Position numbers and translations under genes: made by a program. Shown in pieces: positions 9,344 to 18,496 of a stretch of DNA of 64,000 bases; the stretch's first letter is position 1, and each line of letters begins with the position of its first letter. The DNA lies in the NCBI RefSeq assembly GCF_001571325.1, contig NZ_BCTO01000024.1, positions 62,001 through 126,000 on the forward strand, given 5' to 3'. The DNA is from Delftia tsuruhatensis NBRC 16741 (GTDB lineage Bacteria; Pseudomonadota; Gammaproteobacteria; Burkholderiales; Burkholderiaceae_C). The notes under the pieces were generated by a model, which saw only the letters and a list, made by a program, of their open reading frames with translations, was not told where the DNA came from and ran no database searches.

Positions 9344-10518
9344 AGCGTTTCTTCTTCCTTCACCAGCCGCACCCGGTCCCGGCCTGCGCGCTTGGCCTCG
9401 TAGAGCATGGCGTCGGCACGCGCGAGCGCCTGCTCCAGCGTCTGGCCCGGCGCCATCCAGGCCACGCCGAAGCTGGCGGTGATGCGCACCTCGTCGGGCA
9501 GCCCGCTGAAGCCCATCAGGCGCAGCTGGGTCTGTATGCGCCGGGTGATCGACTGCACGGCCAGCGGGTCCGCACGCGGCAGCAAGGCCACGAACTCTTC
9601 CCCGCCAAAGCGGGCCACCAGGTCCTGCTGGCGCGTGCTGCGCAGCAGCAGTCGCGCAAAGCGCTGCAGCACTTCGTCACCGGCCGCGTGGCCCCAGCCG
9701 TCGTTGACCCGCTTGAAATGGTCCAGATCACAGACCAGCACGGCGGCTGAAAGCTGAGGGTGCTCGGCCCGCCGGCGCTGCACCTCCTCCTTGAAGGCGC
9801 GCCGGTTCAGAAGCCCTGTCAGCGGATCGCGGTCGCGCTCCTCATGCAGCTCCTGCACGGTGTCGCGCACCGCCGCCGCCAGGAACACAATGGCGAACAG
9901 CAGGCCGAACACCAGCAGGCTCAGCTGCTTCGCCAGGCACGCGGAAGAAACGCCCAGCCATTCACTGGCCGCGTCGGCCGGTGGCGAGGCGCCAGGCGGT
10001 GTCAGCCACAGCGCACGAACGAAAAAGCTCAGCGCAAAGACCACGAACACCCCCAGCAGCAGCCGGTCCCAGTCCGTACCGGGATGCCTGCGCGGCAAAC
10101 GCCACAGCGGCAGGGCCAGTTGCAGTCCCAGGCCGAAATTGAGCACATGCTGGCGCGCCTGCGCATCGGGAACGACCCAGGCGTAGTAGCCCAGCACCGC
10201 CAACACTGCACTGCCAAAGACAGCCGCCAGCGGCGCATCCGGTCGCACGCCCTGGCGCATGGCCATGGCCTCGGTGATGAACCAGGCCGCACACAGCTGC
10301 AGCGCGGCCGTGGCCAGCGCATTGACGGGCACGGCCGCAGGCCGCTCCAGGACCTGCAGCAGCAGCGCCAGGCTGAATCCGGTGAAGGCGAGGGACATGC
10401 TGCGCAATTCGCGCCGGGCACGCAGATGCCGCCAGCAGACATAGAAACAGCCGGCCAGCAGCGAGGTGCACAAAGGCACCGCCAGCGCCAGAAAATGTCT
10501 TGCTGTCAACGTCACCAT
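9340..10518 (-). CDS. Membrane-anchored diguanylate cyclase (GGDEF)
   Basis: 392 residues: about seven hydrophobic segments in the first 215 residues (an MHYT/MASE-like sensor whose family I cannot name), a short coiled linker with RDRDPLTGLLNRR, then a GGDEF domain. The active site reads GGEEF (305-309), which is catalytically competent, and RQQD at 296-299 is placed exactly five residues before it, a canonical inhibitory site for c-di-GMP. It should make c-di-GMP at the inner membrane under product inhibition. Start: ATG with GGGAG upstream; an adjacent TTG one codon earlier is less likely. Confidence 0.88.
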   Translation of the reverse strand: MVTLTARHFLALAVPLCTSLLAGCFYVCWRHLRARRELRSMSLAFTGFSLALLLQVLERPAAVPVNALATAALQLCAAWFITEAMAMRQGVRPDAPLAAVFGSAVLAVLGYYAWVVPDAQARQHVLNFGLGLQLALPLWRLPRRHPGTDWDRLLLGVFVVFALSFFVRALWLTPPGASPPADAASEWLGVSSACLAKQLSLLVFGLLFAIVFLAAAVRDTVQELHEERDRDPLTGLLNRRAFKEEVQRRRAEHPQLSAAVLVCDLDHFKRVNDGWGHAAGDEVLQRFARLLLRSTRQQDLVARFGGEEFVALLPRADPLAVQSITRRIQTQLRLMGFSGLPDEVRITASFGVAWMAPGQTLEQALARADAMLYEAKRAGRDRVRLVKEEETL

Positions 10519-10832
10519 CAACTCCCGAATGGAGTCTAGCGATCAGGTCACGTTACAACACGTTGTTAACAAAAATACACATTCACTCACGATCCTGGCA
10601 AAGCCAGGCCGGACATATCTGCGCGCGGCAGAGGAGCAACCGGTCTGCGGCGTATATGTTCGTAACCAACGCATCGTTGGGCACCGGAGGCCGGCACGCC
10701 ACAATGCCAACCGTCCTCCGCTTGTAAAACCTCAGGACTTACTCAAACAGGATGCGGGACGCGCCGCTGCCCATGGCAAATGGCCCGCCCCTGCCCTTCT
10801 TGCGTAAGCCGTCACCAGAAAGGCAATCTTCC
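10519..10832. other. 314-base gene-free divergent intergenic region
   Basis: This gap separates the GGDEF gene (-) from metY (+) and must hold both promoters. The only clear structure is a perfect inverted repeat ACAAC-AC-GTTGT at 10555-10566, extended imperfectly by GTT/AAC on the outside, in a locally AT-rich patch. It looks like a repressor or activator site. No riboswitch fold that I recognise is present before metY. Confidence 0.45.
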
Positions 10833-12122
10833 ATGCGCATCGAAACCCTGGCCGTCCACGCCGGCTACTCGCCCGACCCCACCACCAAGTCGGCCGCCGT
10901 GCCCATCTACCAGACCGTGGCCTATGCCTTCGACAGTGCCCAGCATGGCGCCGACCTGTTCGACCTCAAGGTGGCCGGCAACATCTACACGCGCATCATG
11001 AACCCCACCACCGACGTGCTGGAAAAGCGCGTCGCGGCGCTGGAAGGCGGCATTGCCGCCGTGGCCGTGGCCTCGGGCATGGCAGCCATCACCTATGCCA
11101 TCCAGGCCATCGCGGAGGCAGGCGACAACATCGTCTCGGCCAGCACGCTCTACGGCGGCACCTACAACCTGTTCGCCCACACTTTCCCGCAGCAGGGCAT
11201 CACGGTGCGCTTTGCCGATCCGCGCGACCCGGCCAGCTTCGCCCAGCACATCGACGAAAAGACCAAGGCCATCTTCATCGAGTCCATCGGCAACCCGCTG
11301 GGCAATGTCACCGACATCCGCGCCCTGGCCGACGTGGCCCACGCCCATGGCGTGCCGCTGATCGTGGACAACACCGTGCCCAGCCCCTACCTGCTGCGCC
11401 CCATCGAGCATGGCGCCGACATCGTGGTGCACTCGCTGACCAAGTACCTGGGCGGCCACGGCAACAGCGTGGGCGGCGCCGTCGTGGACAGCGGCAAGTT
11501 CCCCTGGGCCGAGCACAAGGCCCGCTTCAAGCGCCTGAACGAGCCCGATGTCAGCTACCACGGCGTGGTCTACACCGAGGCCCTGGGCGAGGCAGCCTAC
11601 ATCGGCCGCGTGCGCGTGGTGCCGCTGCGCAATACCGGCGCCGCACTGTCGCCGCACAACGCCTTCCTGATCCTGCAAGGCATAGAGACGCTGGCCCTGC
11701 GCATGGACCGCATCTGCGAGAACACCCAGAAGATCGCCGAGACGCTGCAAACGCATCCCAAGATCGAATGGGTGCGCTACGCCGGCCTGCAGGACCATCC
11801 CGACCACGCCCTGGTGAAGAAGCAGCTGGGCGGCCGCGCCTCGGGGATCCTGTCGTTCAGCCTCAGGAACGGCAGCGGCGACAGCGACACCCGCGCCGCC
11901 GGTGCGCGCTTCCTGGATGCGCTGCAGCTGTTCACGCGCCTGGTCAACATCGGCGACGCCAAGTCCCTGGCCACGCACCCGGCATCGACCACGCACCGCC
12001 AGCTCGACGCCGAGGAACTGGCCAAGGCCGGCGTCACCGAAGGCATGGTGCGCCTGTCCGTGGGCATTGAGCACATCAGCGACCTGCTGGCCGACCTGGA
12101 GCAGGCGCTGGACAAGGTCTGA
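10833..12122 (+). CDS. metY: O-acetylhomoserine aminocarboxypropyltransferase (O-acetylhomoserine sulfhydrylase)
   Basis: 429-residue PLP enzyme of the Cys/Met metabolism family. It would condense O-acetylhomoserine with sulfide (or methanethiol) to give homocysteine (or methionine). The PLP lysine is Lys204 in [15 protein letters not shown]; the N-terminal [20 protein letters not shown] and [22 protein letters not shown] are diagnostic of the MetY branch rather than MetB/MetC. The ATG at 10833 starts at the conserved [11 protein letters not shown], while longer in-frame starts are not supported. The gene stands alone and converges on a lipoprotein gene seven bases away. Confidence 0.92.
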   Translation: MRIETLAVHAGYSPDPTTKSAAVPIYQTVAYAFDSAQHGADLFDLKVAGNIYTRIMNPTTDVLEKRVAALEGGIAAVAVASGMAAITYAIQAIAEAGDNIVSASTLYGGTYNLFAHTFPQQGITVRFADPRDPASFAQHIDEKTKAIFIESIGNPLGNVTDIRALADVAHAHGVPLIVDNTVPSPYLLRPIEHGADIVVHSLTKYLGGHGNSVGGAVVDSGKFPWAEHKARFKRLNEPDVSYHGVVYTEALGEAAYIGRVRVVPLRNTGAALSPHNAFLILQGIETLALRMDRICENTQKIAETLQTHPKIEWVRYAGLQDHPDHALVKKQLGGRASGILSFSLRNGSGDSDTRAAGARFLDALQLFTRLVNIGDAKSLATHPASTTHRQLDAEELAKAGVTEGMVRLSVGIEHISDLLADLEQALDKV

Positions 12123-12129
12123 GACGCCC

Positions 12130-13194
12130 TCAGCGCCTGCGCGAGCGCTCGCGCAGTTCCTGCGAGGAATAGAAGATCAGCGGGTCCGGCGTGCGCTGCG
12201 GATTGGCGCAGGGCTCGATGGCATGGCCGCGCGGCGGGGCGCAGCGGGCCAGGTCACGCAGCTGGGCCTGGGTTCGTTCGGCGTGGCGCGCGGCGGTCTC
12301 TCCTTCGGAGGGGCGGCTGCCGGGCACGATCAGGCGCAGCTCCATCTTGCGGATGGCCGGCTCCACGGCGTAGGTGCCCTGGAACTGCAGCACCACGCGG
12401 CGCTCGGGCAGGTCCACCGTGGCCAGCACGGCACGCATGGGCACGGGAATCATCGCTCCCGACTGGTAGCGCACCAGCACGAAGGGCGCAAAGGGCTTGG
12501 GCAGCTTCAGCGCCAGCGTCTGGCCCTTGCCGTTTCCATTGCCGTTACGCGCATCGGCACGCACGCGCAGCTGTCCGCCATCGGGCAGATAGCGGTCCAG
12601 CCTCCAGCCGGTGGCCACGCGCTGCGCGCCCACACAGGGCGCGTAGTAGTACTCGGTGGGGTCGGCATCCTTGCCCGTGTACAGCATCTGGGCGCCTTCA
12701 TGCTCGGTCAGCGTCTTGATGGCCGCATCGGCGCCATCCGCCTGGGCGCCGACCAGCGTGCCGCCGCGCACGAACACGCCCGTATACGGGAACCAGGTGG
12801 TGCGCTGGTTGGCCACGGCGCCATAGGGCTTGCATTCGGTGGACATGCTCTGGTCCTGCATGTCGGCATGCGGGGCCACGGGCTCGCCGCCCTGGCCGCC
12901 GCCCTGGTCGGCCAGGGTCAGGCGGCCATCGGACTCGATGGTGAAGGTGGCCTTGGCCACCATGGAGTAGTAGCGACCGGCTGCGTCTTCGCCGATCAGC
13001 AGCAGGCTGGGCAGGGGCGTGAGATTGGCCACCTCGGGCTCGGCGCGCGGCGTGTCGGCCGGGGCCTGGGCAGGCACCTGGGGCCGGGGCTGCTCCTGTG
13101 GCTGGCTGGGCGCCGGAGCCTGGGGCGGCGCAGTGGCGCAGCCGGCAAGGACCAGGGACAGCGGCATGGCAAGAACAAGCGAACGCAACAACAT
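12130..13194 (-). CDS. Putative outer-membrane or periplasmic lipoprotein of unknown function
   Basis: 354 residues beginning with a lipoprotein signal: hydrophobic LVLAMPLSLV then the lipobox LAGC, so it is lipid-anchored at Cys18. A Pro/Gln-rich linker (about 20-60) leads to a mainly beta region with no motif I can name, including FVRGGTLVGAQADGADAA and YYYAPCVGAQRV. The ATG at 13194 has GGGAG ahead of it and gives a clean signal peptide; longer versions lack one. It follows egtB by 86 bases on the same strand, but nothing links it to ergothioneine. Confidence 0.75.
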   Translation of the reverse strand: MLLRSLVLAMPLSLVLAGCATAPPQAPAPSQPQEQPRPQVPAQAPADTPRAEPEVANLTPLPSLLLIGEDAAGRYYSMVAKATFTIESDGRLTLADQGGGQGGEPVAPHADMQDQSMSTECKPYGAVANQRTTWFPYTGVFVRGGTLVGAQADGADAAIKTLTEHEGAQMLYTGKDADPTEYYYAPCVGAQRVATGWRLDRYLPDGGQLRVRADARNGNGNGKGQTLALKLPKPFAPFVLVRYQSGAMIPVPMRAVLATVDLPERRVVLQFQGTYAVEPAIRKMELRLIVPGSRPSEGETAARHAERTQAQLRDLARCAPPRGHAIEPCANPQRTPDPLIFYSSQELRERSRRR

Positions 13195-13280
13195 GGAACT
13201 CCCTCGGATCATTGAGGCCGACGATGCTACTGCATGCACCGGCGGGCGGCGCAATGCATGGGGATGCGGCAGGGGCAGGC

Positions 13281-14591
13281 TCAAGCCGGATCCCGCGCCA
13301 GCCGCAGGCCGGTCATCTGCCAGCGCGCCTGCGTGGGAAAGAAATTGCGGTAGCTGGCGCGCGCATGGCCTGGCGGCGTGAGGCAGGAGCCGCCCCGCAG
13401 CACATACTGGTTGACCATGAACTTGCCGTTGTATTCACCCACGGCGCCCTCCGCGATCTGGAAGCCCGGGTAGGCGCCGTAGGCGGACTGGGTCCATTCC
13501 CAGACCTCGCCCAGCGCAAGGCTGCCGGGCTGCATGGCGCGCGGGTGCACGGGGCCGGGAGGCTCGTCGTGCTCGGGGCGCTGCCCCATGGGTGCGGCAA
13601 AGGCCGCCTCCCATTCCGCCTCGGTAGGCAAGCGCGCGCCGGCCCAGCGCGCATAGGCGTCGGCCTCGAAAAACGAGATGTGGCAGACGGGGCGGCGCCC
13701 GTCCAGCGCCAGCGCGCCATGCAGGCTGAACTCCTGCCACGTGCCGTCCGATGCGCCATCCAACGCGCCGCCTGCATTGCGCCGCCAGTACCAGGGATGC
13801 TCCAGTTGCTGCGCGCAGCGCCAGTCCCAGCCTTCGGCCAGCCACCACTGCGGCTGGGCATAGCCGCCGTCCTCGACGAAGCGCAGGAACTCGGCATTGC
13901 TCACGGGCCGCTGCGCGATCTCGCAGCCTTGCACAAACACCTCGTGGCGCGGGCGCTCGTTGTCGAACGCAAAGCCCTCGCCGCCATGGCCCACGGCATG
14001 CATGCCACGCGGCACGGTCTGCCACTGCAGCGGGGCAGGCGTTCCGTCTGCCGGCCCAGGCGCAGGCATGCCCTCTTCCTGCTCTCGATAGGCAGGCCAC
14101 AGCGGGTGGCACGACAGCAGGTGCTTGATGTCGGTCAGCAGCAGTTCCTGGTGCTGCTGCTCATGCTGCAGGCCCAGCTCCAGCAACGCGGCCAGACGCG
14201 CAGGCGGCTGCGTGCCCCAGTCCTCGAACATCTGCAGCATGCGCTGGTCCACCGCCTCGCGGTAGGCCAGCACCCGCGCCAGCGAGGGCCGGGTCAGCAG
14301 CCCGCGCTGGGCACGCGGATGCCGCGCACCCACCTGCTGGTAGTAGGAGTTGAACAGCACGCGGAAGTCGGGATCGAAGGGCGGCACGCCGGGCGCGTGC
14401 TCGGCCAGGACAAAGGTCTCGAAGAACCAGGTGGTATGCGCCAGATGCCATTTGGCAGGGCTGGCATCGGGCATGGACTGTACGCAGGCATCCTCGGCGG
14501 ACAAGGGGGCGGCCAGCAGCACGGTGGTCTGGCGCACGGCCTCGTAGCGCTGCACCCAGCGGAAGACGGCGGGCATTTCACGCATGGGCAT
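13281..14591 (-). CDS. egtB: Ergothioneine biosynthesis protein EgtB (iron-dependent sulfoxide synthase)
   Basis: 436 residues with a DinB-like N-terminal domain and a formylglycine-enzyme/sulfatase-modifying C-terminal domain. The three iron histidines can be read: His52 in HLAHTTWFFE and His143/His147 in the HX3HXE motif HEQQHQE. The C-terminal GGSCLTPPGHARASYRNFF is typical of the FGE fold. The enzyme couples hercynine to a thiol with O2 to form the sulfoxide intermediate. The start overlaps the end of egtD by 14 bases, so the pair is translationally coupled. No egtA, egtC or egtE is next to it, which fits cysteine-using or scattered versions of the pathway. Confidence 0.92.
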   Translation of the reverse strand: MPMREMPAVFRWVQRYEAVRQTTVLLAAPLSAEDACVQSMPDASPAKWHLAHTTWFFETFVLAEHAPGVPPFDPDFRVLFNSYYQQVGARHPRAQRGLLTRPSLARVLAYREAVDQRMLQMFEDWGTQPPARLAALLELGLQHEQQHQELLLTDIKHLLSCHPLWPAYREQEEGMPAPGPADGTPAPLQWQTVPRGMHAVGHGGEGFAFDNERPRHEVFVQGCEIAQRPVSNAEFLRFVEDGGYAQPQWWLAEGWDWRCAQQLEHPWYWRRNAGGALDGASDGTWQEFSLHGALALDGRRPVCHISFFEADAYARWAGARLPTEAEWEAAFAAPMGQRPEHDEPPGPVHPRAMQPGSLALGEVWEWTQSAYGAYPGFQIAEGAVGEYNGKFMVNQYVLRGGSCLTPPGHARASYRNFFPTQARWQMTGLRLARDPA

Positions 14592-15636
14592 GGATCACGG
14601 CAAACCACTGGCGCTCATCGGTCCAGACCTGGCAGGCCCCGAAACCCGCACAGGCCAGCATGTCCAGGAAGTCGGGCAGCGGGTATTTGTAGCTGTTCTC
14701 GGTGTGTATGGTCTCGCCGGCCGCGAAGTGCCGCAGCCCCTGGGGCCAGCCCACGATCAGCGGGCGCCGCGCGCGCAGGTGCATTTCGATGCGCGAGTGC
14801 TCGGTGTTGAAGAAGGCCACATGTTCCCAGTCGCCCTCGTTGAAGTCACTGCCCAGCAGGTGGTTCACATGGCTGAGCAGGTTGAGGTTGAAGCGCGCCG
14901 TCACGCCCTGGGCATCGTCATAGGCAGGCTCCAGCCACTGTATGGGTTTGGGCAGGTCTATGCCGATCAGCAGCCCACCGTCGTCGCTGAGCAGGGCCCG
15001 CATCTGGCCCAGCATGCGCTGGGCCTGTTCAGGGTCGAAGTTGCCTATGGACGAGCCCGGGTAGAACAGCAGCCGGCCGGCCTGCGGGATATAGGGCGGC
15101 AGGGCCAGCGGCTCGGTGATGTCGGCCGTGACGGCATGGGCCTGCAGCTGCGGAAACTCCTCGGCCAGGCGCCGCACGGACTGGCGCAGGAAGGCGCCCG
15201 CAATGTCCACGCCCACGAAGTGCCGTGGACGCAGGCTGCGGCACAGGCCGCGCACCTTTTCGCAGTTGCCGGCACCCAGCTCGATCAGCACCTCGCTGCC
15301 GCGCAGGGCCTCGGCCATGGCCGGACCGGAGTCGGCCAGGATGGCAGCCTCGGTGCGCGTGGGGTAGTACTCGGGCAGCCGCGTGATCTGCTCGAACAGG
15401 TCGCAGCCGCGTGAGTCATAGAGAAACTTGGGCGAGACCCGGGCCTGCGGCTGCATCAGCCCGTGCTGCAATTCGGCCAGGGTTGCTCGCAGGGCGCTGT
15501 CTGCCAGCTCCGGCGCAGCCTCTCTCCTGCCACCTTCGGCCGGTGTGCGCGGGGCCGAAGGCAGGGGCAGGGGCACGCGCTGGGCGCGCGACGCCAATGG
15601 AGGGGAAGACACGGAATGATCGTGGGCATACAGCAT
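14578..15636 (-). CDS. egtD: L-histidine N-alpha-methyltransferase EgtD
   Basis: 352-residue SAM-dependent methyltransferase that would trimethylate histidine to hercynine, the first step of ergothioneine synthesis. The SAM pocket VLIELGAGNCEKVR is clear, and SPKFLYDSRGCDLFEQITRLPEYYPTR is the signature N-terminal stretch of the family. The ATG at 15636 was chosen because upstream codons are low-complexity and outside the family. egtD is transcribed first with egtB immediately behind, so ergothioneine production appears to be a two-gene operon here. The promoter should lie in the 15637-15890 gap. Confidence 0.92.
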   Translation of the reverse strand: MLYAHDHSVSSPPLASRAQRVPLPLPSAPRTPAEGGRREAAPELADSALRATLAELQHGLMQPQARVSPKFLYDSRGCDLFEQITRLPEYYPTRTEAAILADSGPAMAEALRGSEVLIELGAGNCEKVRGLCRSLRPRHFVGVDIAGAFLRQSVRRLAEEFPQLQAHAVTADITEPLALPPYIPQAGRLLFYPGSSIGNFDPEQAQRMLGQMRALLSDDGGLLIGIDLPKPIQWLEPAYDDAQGVTARFNLNLLSHVNHLLGSDFNEGDWEHVAFFNTEHSRIEMHLRARRPLIVGWPQGLRHFAAGETIHTENSYKYPLPDFLDMLACAGFGACQVWTDERQWFAVIHAHA

Positions 15637-15998
15637 GGTGGGGGCCTCGCGTTGTGCGCCGACCGCCTCAGCATGGTGAATGCCGCGCCCCCGCCTTGCA
15701 GCGGGGAGCGGTCGCCAAGGGGGCGGGCAGCCAGAATGAAGCCTGCAAACTGGCGTCCCGCCTCGCAAGGCGCGCGCCGACAGGCCGAGGCACCAGCCTA
15801 GGCGCCCGCCCCGGGCACGCGGGTAGGACAGTTTCCAGCGAGCGTGTCTTTTTCATGACCTGCAGATCTGGTGCGCTGCAGCATGCCGGACGAAAAAAAT
15901 CCGGTATGCCGCGAACGGCATACCGGACCAAGTACCCATCCTTGCCTCACTACGCGCTGCCGGATGAAGCAGCGCGTGCCTCGCTCATGATCCGAAGA
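15637..15998. other. 362-base gene-free region between egtD and ompW
   Basis: Both flanking genes run on the minus strand. The right part contains the ompW terminator (15893-15927). The rest should contain the egtD promoter, but I see no convincing -35/-10 pair or operator. Open frames here have no coding character. Confidence 0.5.
15893..15927 (-). terminator. Intrinsic terminator of ompW
   Basis: Read on the minus strand, TCCGGTATGCC-N6-GGCATACCGGA forms a perfect 11-bp stem followed by seven T. It begins 71 bases past the ompW stop. Confidence 0.9.
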
Positions 15999-16613
15999 TC
16001 AGAAGCGATAGCCCAGTCCCACGCCAACCAGCACGGGGTTCACCTTGAAGGTGCCCACCTTGGTGCCGCCAGCGCGCACGTCCGTCTCGATGAAGACCTT
16101 CTTCACGTCGAAATTCAGCGACCAGTTCTTGTCCAGCGCATAGTCGAAGCCGATCTGCAGCGCGCCGCCAAAACTGTTCTTCTTGATGGAGGGGTTCAGC
16201 GCGGCCTGCACGGCGGGATCGAAGTTCACGCTGGAAAAGCGCGTGAAGTTGACACCGGCGCCCACGTAGGGCTTGAACGCGCCGAAATTGGTGAAGTGGT
16301 ATTGCGCCAGCAGCGTGGGCGGCAGGTGCTTGAGGCTGCCGATCTGACCCAGGCCGTTGGCACGCAGGTCATGCTTTTGCGGGTAGGTCAGCACCAGCTC
16401 GGCCGCGATGTTGGGCGTGAAGAAGTAGGACACGTCCAGTTCGGGCATCCACTTGTCATTGATCGACAGGCCCAGGCCCGTGCTGTCCTTGTTGACGCTG
16501 TCCAGGTGGACGGCGCGCACGCGCACCATCCAGGGGCCTTCGGCCTGCTGCGCAAAGGCGGCACCCGACGACAGGGCGCAAACGGCAGCAACGGCGAGCA
16601 GAGTTCTTTTCAT
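15999..16613 (-). CDS. ompW: OmpW family outer membrane protein
   Basis: 204 residues with a signal peptide (MKRTLLAVAAVCALSSGAAFA, cut before QQAEG) and an eight-stranded barrel pattern ending in aromatic VGVGLGYRF. Family words include WMVRVRAVHL, LDVSYFFTPNIAAELVLTYPQKH, GSLKHLPPTLLAQYHF and KPYVGAGVNFTRF. OmpW proteins form small hydrophobic channels in the outer membrane and often respond to oxygen, salt or iron status. The ATG at 16613 gives the signal peptide; upstream codons are not coding. It is monocistronic and divergent from the fecI-like gene. Confidence 0.93.
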   Translation of the reverse strand: MKRTLLAVAAVCALSSGAAFAQQAEGPWMVRVRAVHLDSVNKDSTGLGLSINDKWMPELDVSYFFTPNIAAELVLTYPQKHDLRANGLGQIGSLKHLPPTLLAQYHFTNFGAFKPYVGAGVNFTRFSSVNFDPAVQAALNPSIKKNSFGGALQIGFDYALDKNWSLNFDVKKVFIETDVRAGGTKVGTFKVNPVLVGVGLGYRF

Positions 16614-16797
16614 GATGGAGAGTCTTGGAGTAGCCCGGGGCAAATCCCGTAGCTGTATTGCAGCAGGGGCAGGCAAGGCCGGTCTTGTCCTAGCTCAAAT
16701 CCGAAGGTGGGCGCCGTCGCATGGCCGGATCGCGTTGGATGCATGCAACGCCATGCGCGGCAGGCCAGTTGCGGCCAGGCTGCAGCCATTGCTCAAA

Positions 16798-16816
16798 TAG
16801 AATGCGAATCATTATC
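16798..16816 (+). promoter_or_regulatory. Fur box ahead of the fecI-like sigma gene
   Basis: The 19 bases tagaatgcgaatcattatc match the Fur consensus gataatgataatcattatc at 15 of 19 positions, with the right half perfect (aatcattatc). It ends 27 bases before the sigma-factor ATG, where iron-loaded Fur would block transcription. Confidence 0.75.
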
Positions 16817-16843
16817 AAATCCGCTTTCCCAGGAACCCGCTCC

Positions 16844-17359
16844 ATGGCCGCCGCGCCTTCGCACCCCGATATCGCCCTGCTCTACAGCGACCACCACGGC
16901 TGGCTGGTGGGCTGGCTCAGGCGCAGGCTGGGCAATCCCTGCGATGCGGCCGACCTGGCCCAGGACACCTTCATTCGCGTGCTGGGCAAGCCCCAGTCCC
17001 TGCATGGCGTGCGCGAGCCGCGCGCCTGGCTCACCACCATCGCCCACGGCCTGGTCGTGGACCACACACGCCGCGCCGCGCTGGAGCGCGCCTGCCTGGA
17101 CGCCATCGCCAGCCTGCCCGAGCCGCTGGCGCCCTCGGCCGAGGAGCGCCATCTGCTGATCGAATCCCTGGTGCGCATGGACAACCTGCTGGCCGGCCTG
17201 CCGCCCAAGGCCCGCAGCGCCTTTCTGCTCTCCCGCCTGGAAGGCCTGAGCTACCCGGAAATCGCCCTGCAGCTGGGCGTGTGCCTGAGCTCCGTCGAGA
17301 AATACATGGCCACCGCCATACGCCACTGCCTTGCCCTGCGCAGGGAACTGACGGCGTGA
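16844..17359 (+). CDS. FecI-type ECF RNA polymerase sigma factor
   Basis: 171-residue ECF sigma factor of the iron-starvation group. Region 2 reads YSDHHGWLVGWLRRRLGNPCDAADLAQDTFIRVLG and region 4 reads LSRLEGLSYPEIALQLGVCLSSVEKYM, the latter with the SVEKYM word common in FecI/FpvI/PupI. It should direct transcription of the TonB receptor gene when the receptor and anti-sigma signal ligand binding. The start ATG at 16844 lies just downstream of a Fur box. Its stop overlaps the anti-sigma start (GTGA), so the two are coupled. Confidence 0.9.
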   Translation: MAAAPSHPDIALLYSDHHGWLVGWLRRRLGNPCDAADLAQDTFIRVLGKPQSLHGVREPRAWLTTIAHGLVVDHTRRAALERACLDAIASLPEPLAPSAEERHLLIESLVRMDNLLAGLPPKARSAFLLSRLEGLSYPEIALQLGVCLSSVEKYMATAIRHCLALRRELTA

Positions 17360-18393
17360 GCACAGACCAGGCCCCCCAGGCGCTGGAACAGGCCATTGCC
17401 TGGGCCGTGCGGCTGGCCTCCGGCACGGCCACCGATGCCGACCGCGCCGCCTGCCAGGCATGGCGCAGCAGCCACGCCGCGCACGAACAGGCCTGGCAAC
17501 AGGTCCAGGCTGTCGAGGCCCAGTTCGCCCTGCCCGCCGGCCAGGCGGGACTGGCCCACGGCGTGCTGCGGTCCGCCGGCCCAGGGCCGGCGCGAGGCCG
17601 GCGCGCAAGCCTGCAACGGCTGCTGTTCCTGGGCCCCGCTGCCCTGCTGCTGGGATCCATGGCTTGGCGCTGGGCTGCACCGCGCGAGCAGATCGCGCTG
17701 GAAACGGCCATTGGTGAGCGCCGCAGTACCCTGCTGGCCGACGGCAGCCGCCTGCACCTGGCACCGGACACGCTGGTGCAGGTGGATTTCACCTTGCTGC
17801 GCCGCGTGGTCCGCCTGGCACGCGGAGAGATCTTCATCGACACCGGCAGCGACCCGCGCTCCCTCGCAGGCCGACGCTCCTTCTGGGTGGAAACGCCGCT
17901 GGCCCGCTTCGAGGCCCTGGGCACCAGCTTCGGCGTGCGCCACGAAAAACACCCGGACACTGCCACGCGCCTGTACGTCACCGAGGGCCGCGTGGCCATC
18001 CATGTCAGGGCGCTGGACGGCACTGCGCCAGACCTCCTCGACGCCATCGTCGCCACCTCCGGCGAAACCCATGTGCTGCACGCCGGCCAGCACCGCCCTG
18101 TGCGCCTGCCCGACGAAGGCCTGGTGCCCGACGCATGGACCGACGGCGTACTGGTCGCCCGCCGCATGCGCCTGGACGCCTTCGTGACCGAGCTGTCACG
18201 CCAGAGCGGCATGCCCATGGAATGCGCCGACGACGTGGCTGCCCTGCGTGTTTCAGGCGTATTCCAGCTGGACGGGCCGGATCCGGCGGGCCTTGCGCTG
18301 GCCACCATTGCCCGCACGCTGCCTGTGCGTGTGGAGCGCGGACAAGGTGCAGCCAGCGGTGCCCGCAGCGCCAGGCGCCTGGTCAAAGCCTGA
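17356..18393 (+). CDS. FecR-family anti-sigma factor/sensor
   Basis: 345-residue inner-membrane regulator. An N-terminal cytoplasmic DUF4880 segment (AIAWAVRLASGTATDADR) holds the sigma factor, one membrane span LLFLGPAALLLGSMAW is at about residues 90-106, and the periplasmic FecR domain follows (SRLHLAPDTLVQVDFT, GEIFIDTGSD, FWVETPLARFEALGTSFGV). The end, DAFVTELSRQSGMPM through LPVRVERGQ, resembles the STN-like domain that contacts the receptor. It begins with GTG inside the sigma stop codon. It relays the signal from the downstream TonB receptor. Confidence 0.9.
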   Translation: MSTDQAPQALEQAIAWAVRLASGTATDADRAACQAWRSSHAAHEQAWQQVQAVEAQFALPAGQAGLAHGVLRSAGPGPARGRRASLQRLLFLGPAALLLGSMAWRWAAPREQIALETAIGERRSTLLADGSRLHLAPDTLVQVDFTLLRRVVRLARGEIFIDTGSDPRSLAGRRSFWVETPLARFEALGTSFGVRHEKHPDTATRLYVTEGRVAIHVRALDGTAPDLLDAIVATSGETHVLHAGQHRPVRLPDEGLVPDAWTDGVLVARRMRLDAFVTELSRQSGMPMECADDVAALRVSGVFQLDGPDPAGLALATIARTLPVRVERGQGAASGARSARRLVKA

Positions 18394-18496
18394 TCCGGAA
18401 TTTTTTTCAGGCAGCCATTACGGGTTTCACACCGCCCGTTCGGCATAGGAGCAAAGACATCGCTTTTTCCTTTGCCGCTTCTCAAGGACTGCCTCC

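Noticed and set aside
10519..10832. SAM- or SAH-type riboswitch before metY
   Set aside because: I could not find the conserved core of any such riboswitch in the 300 bases upstream.
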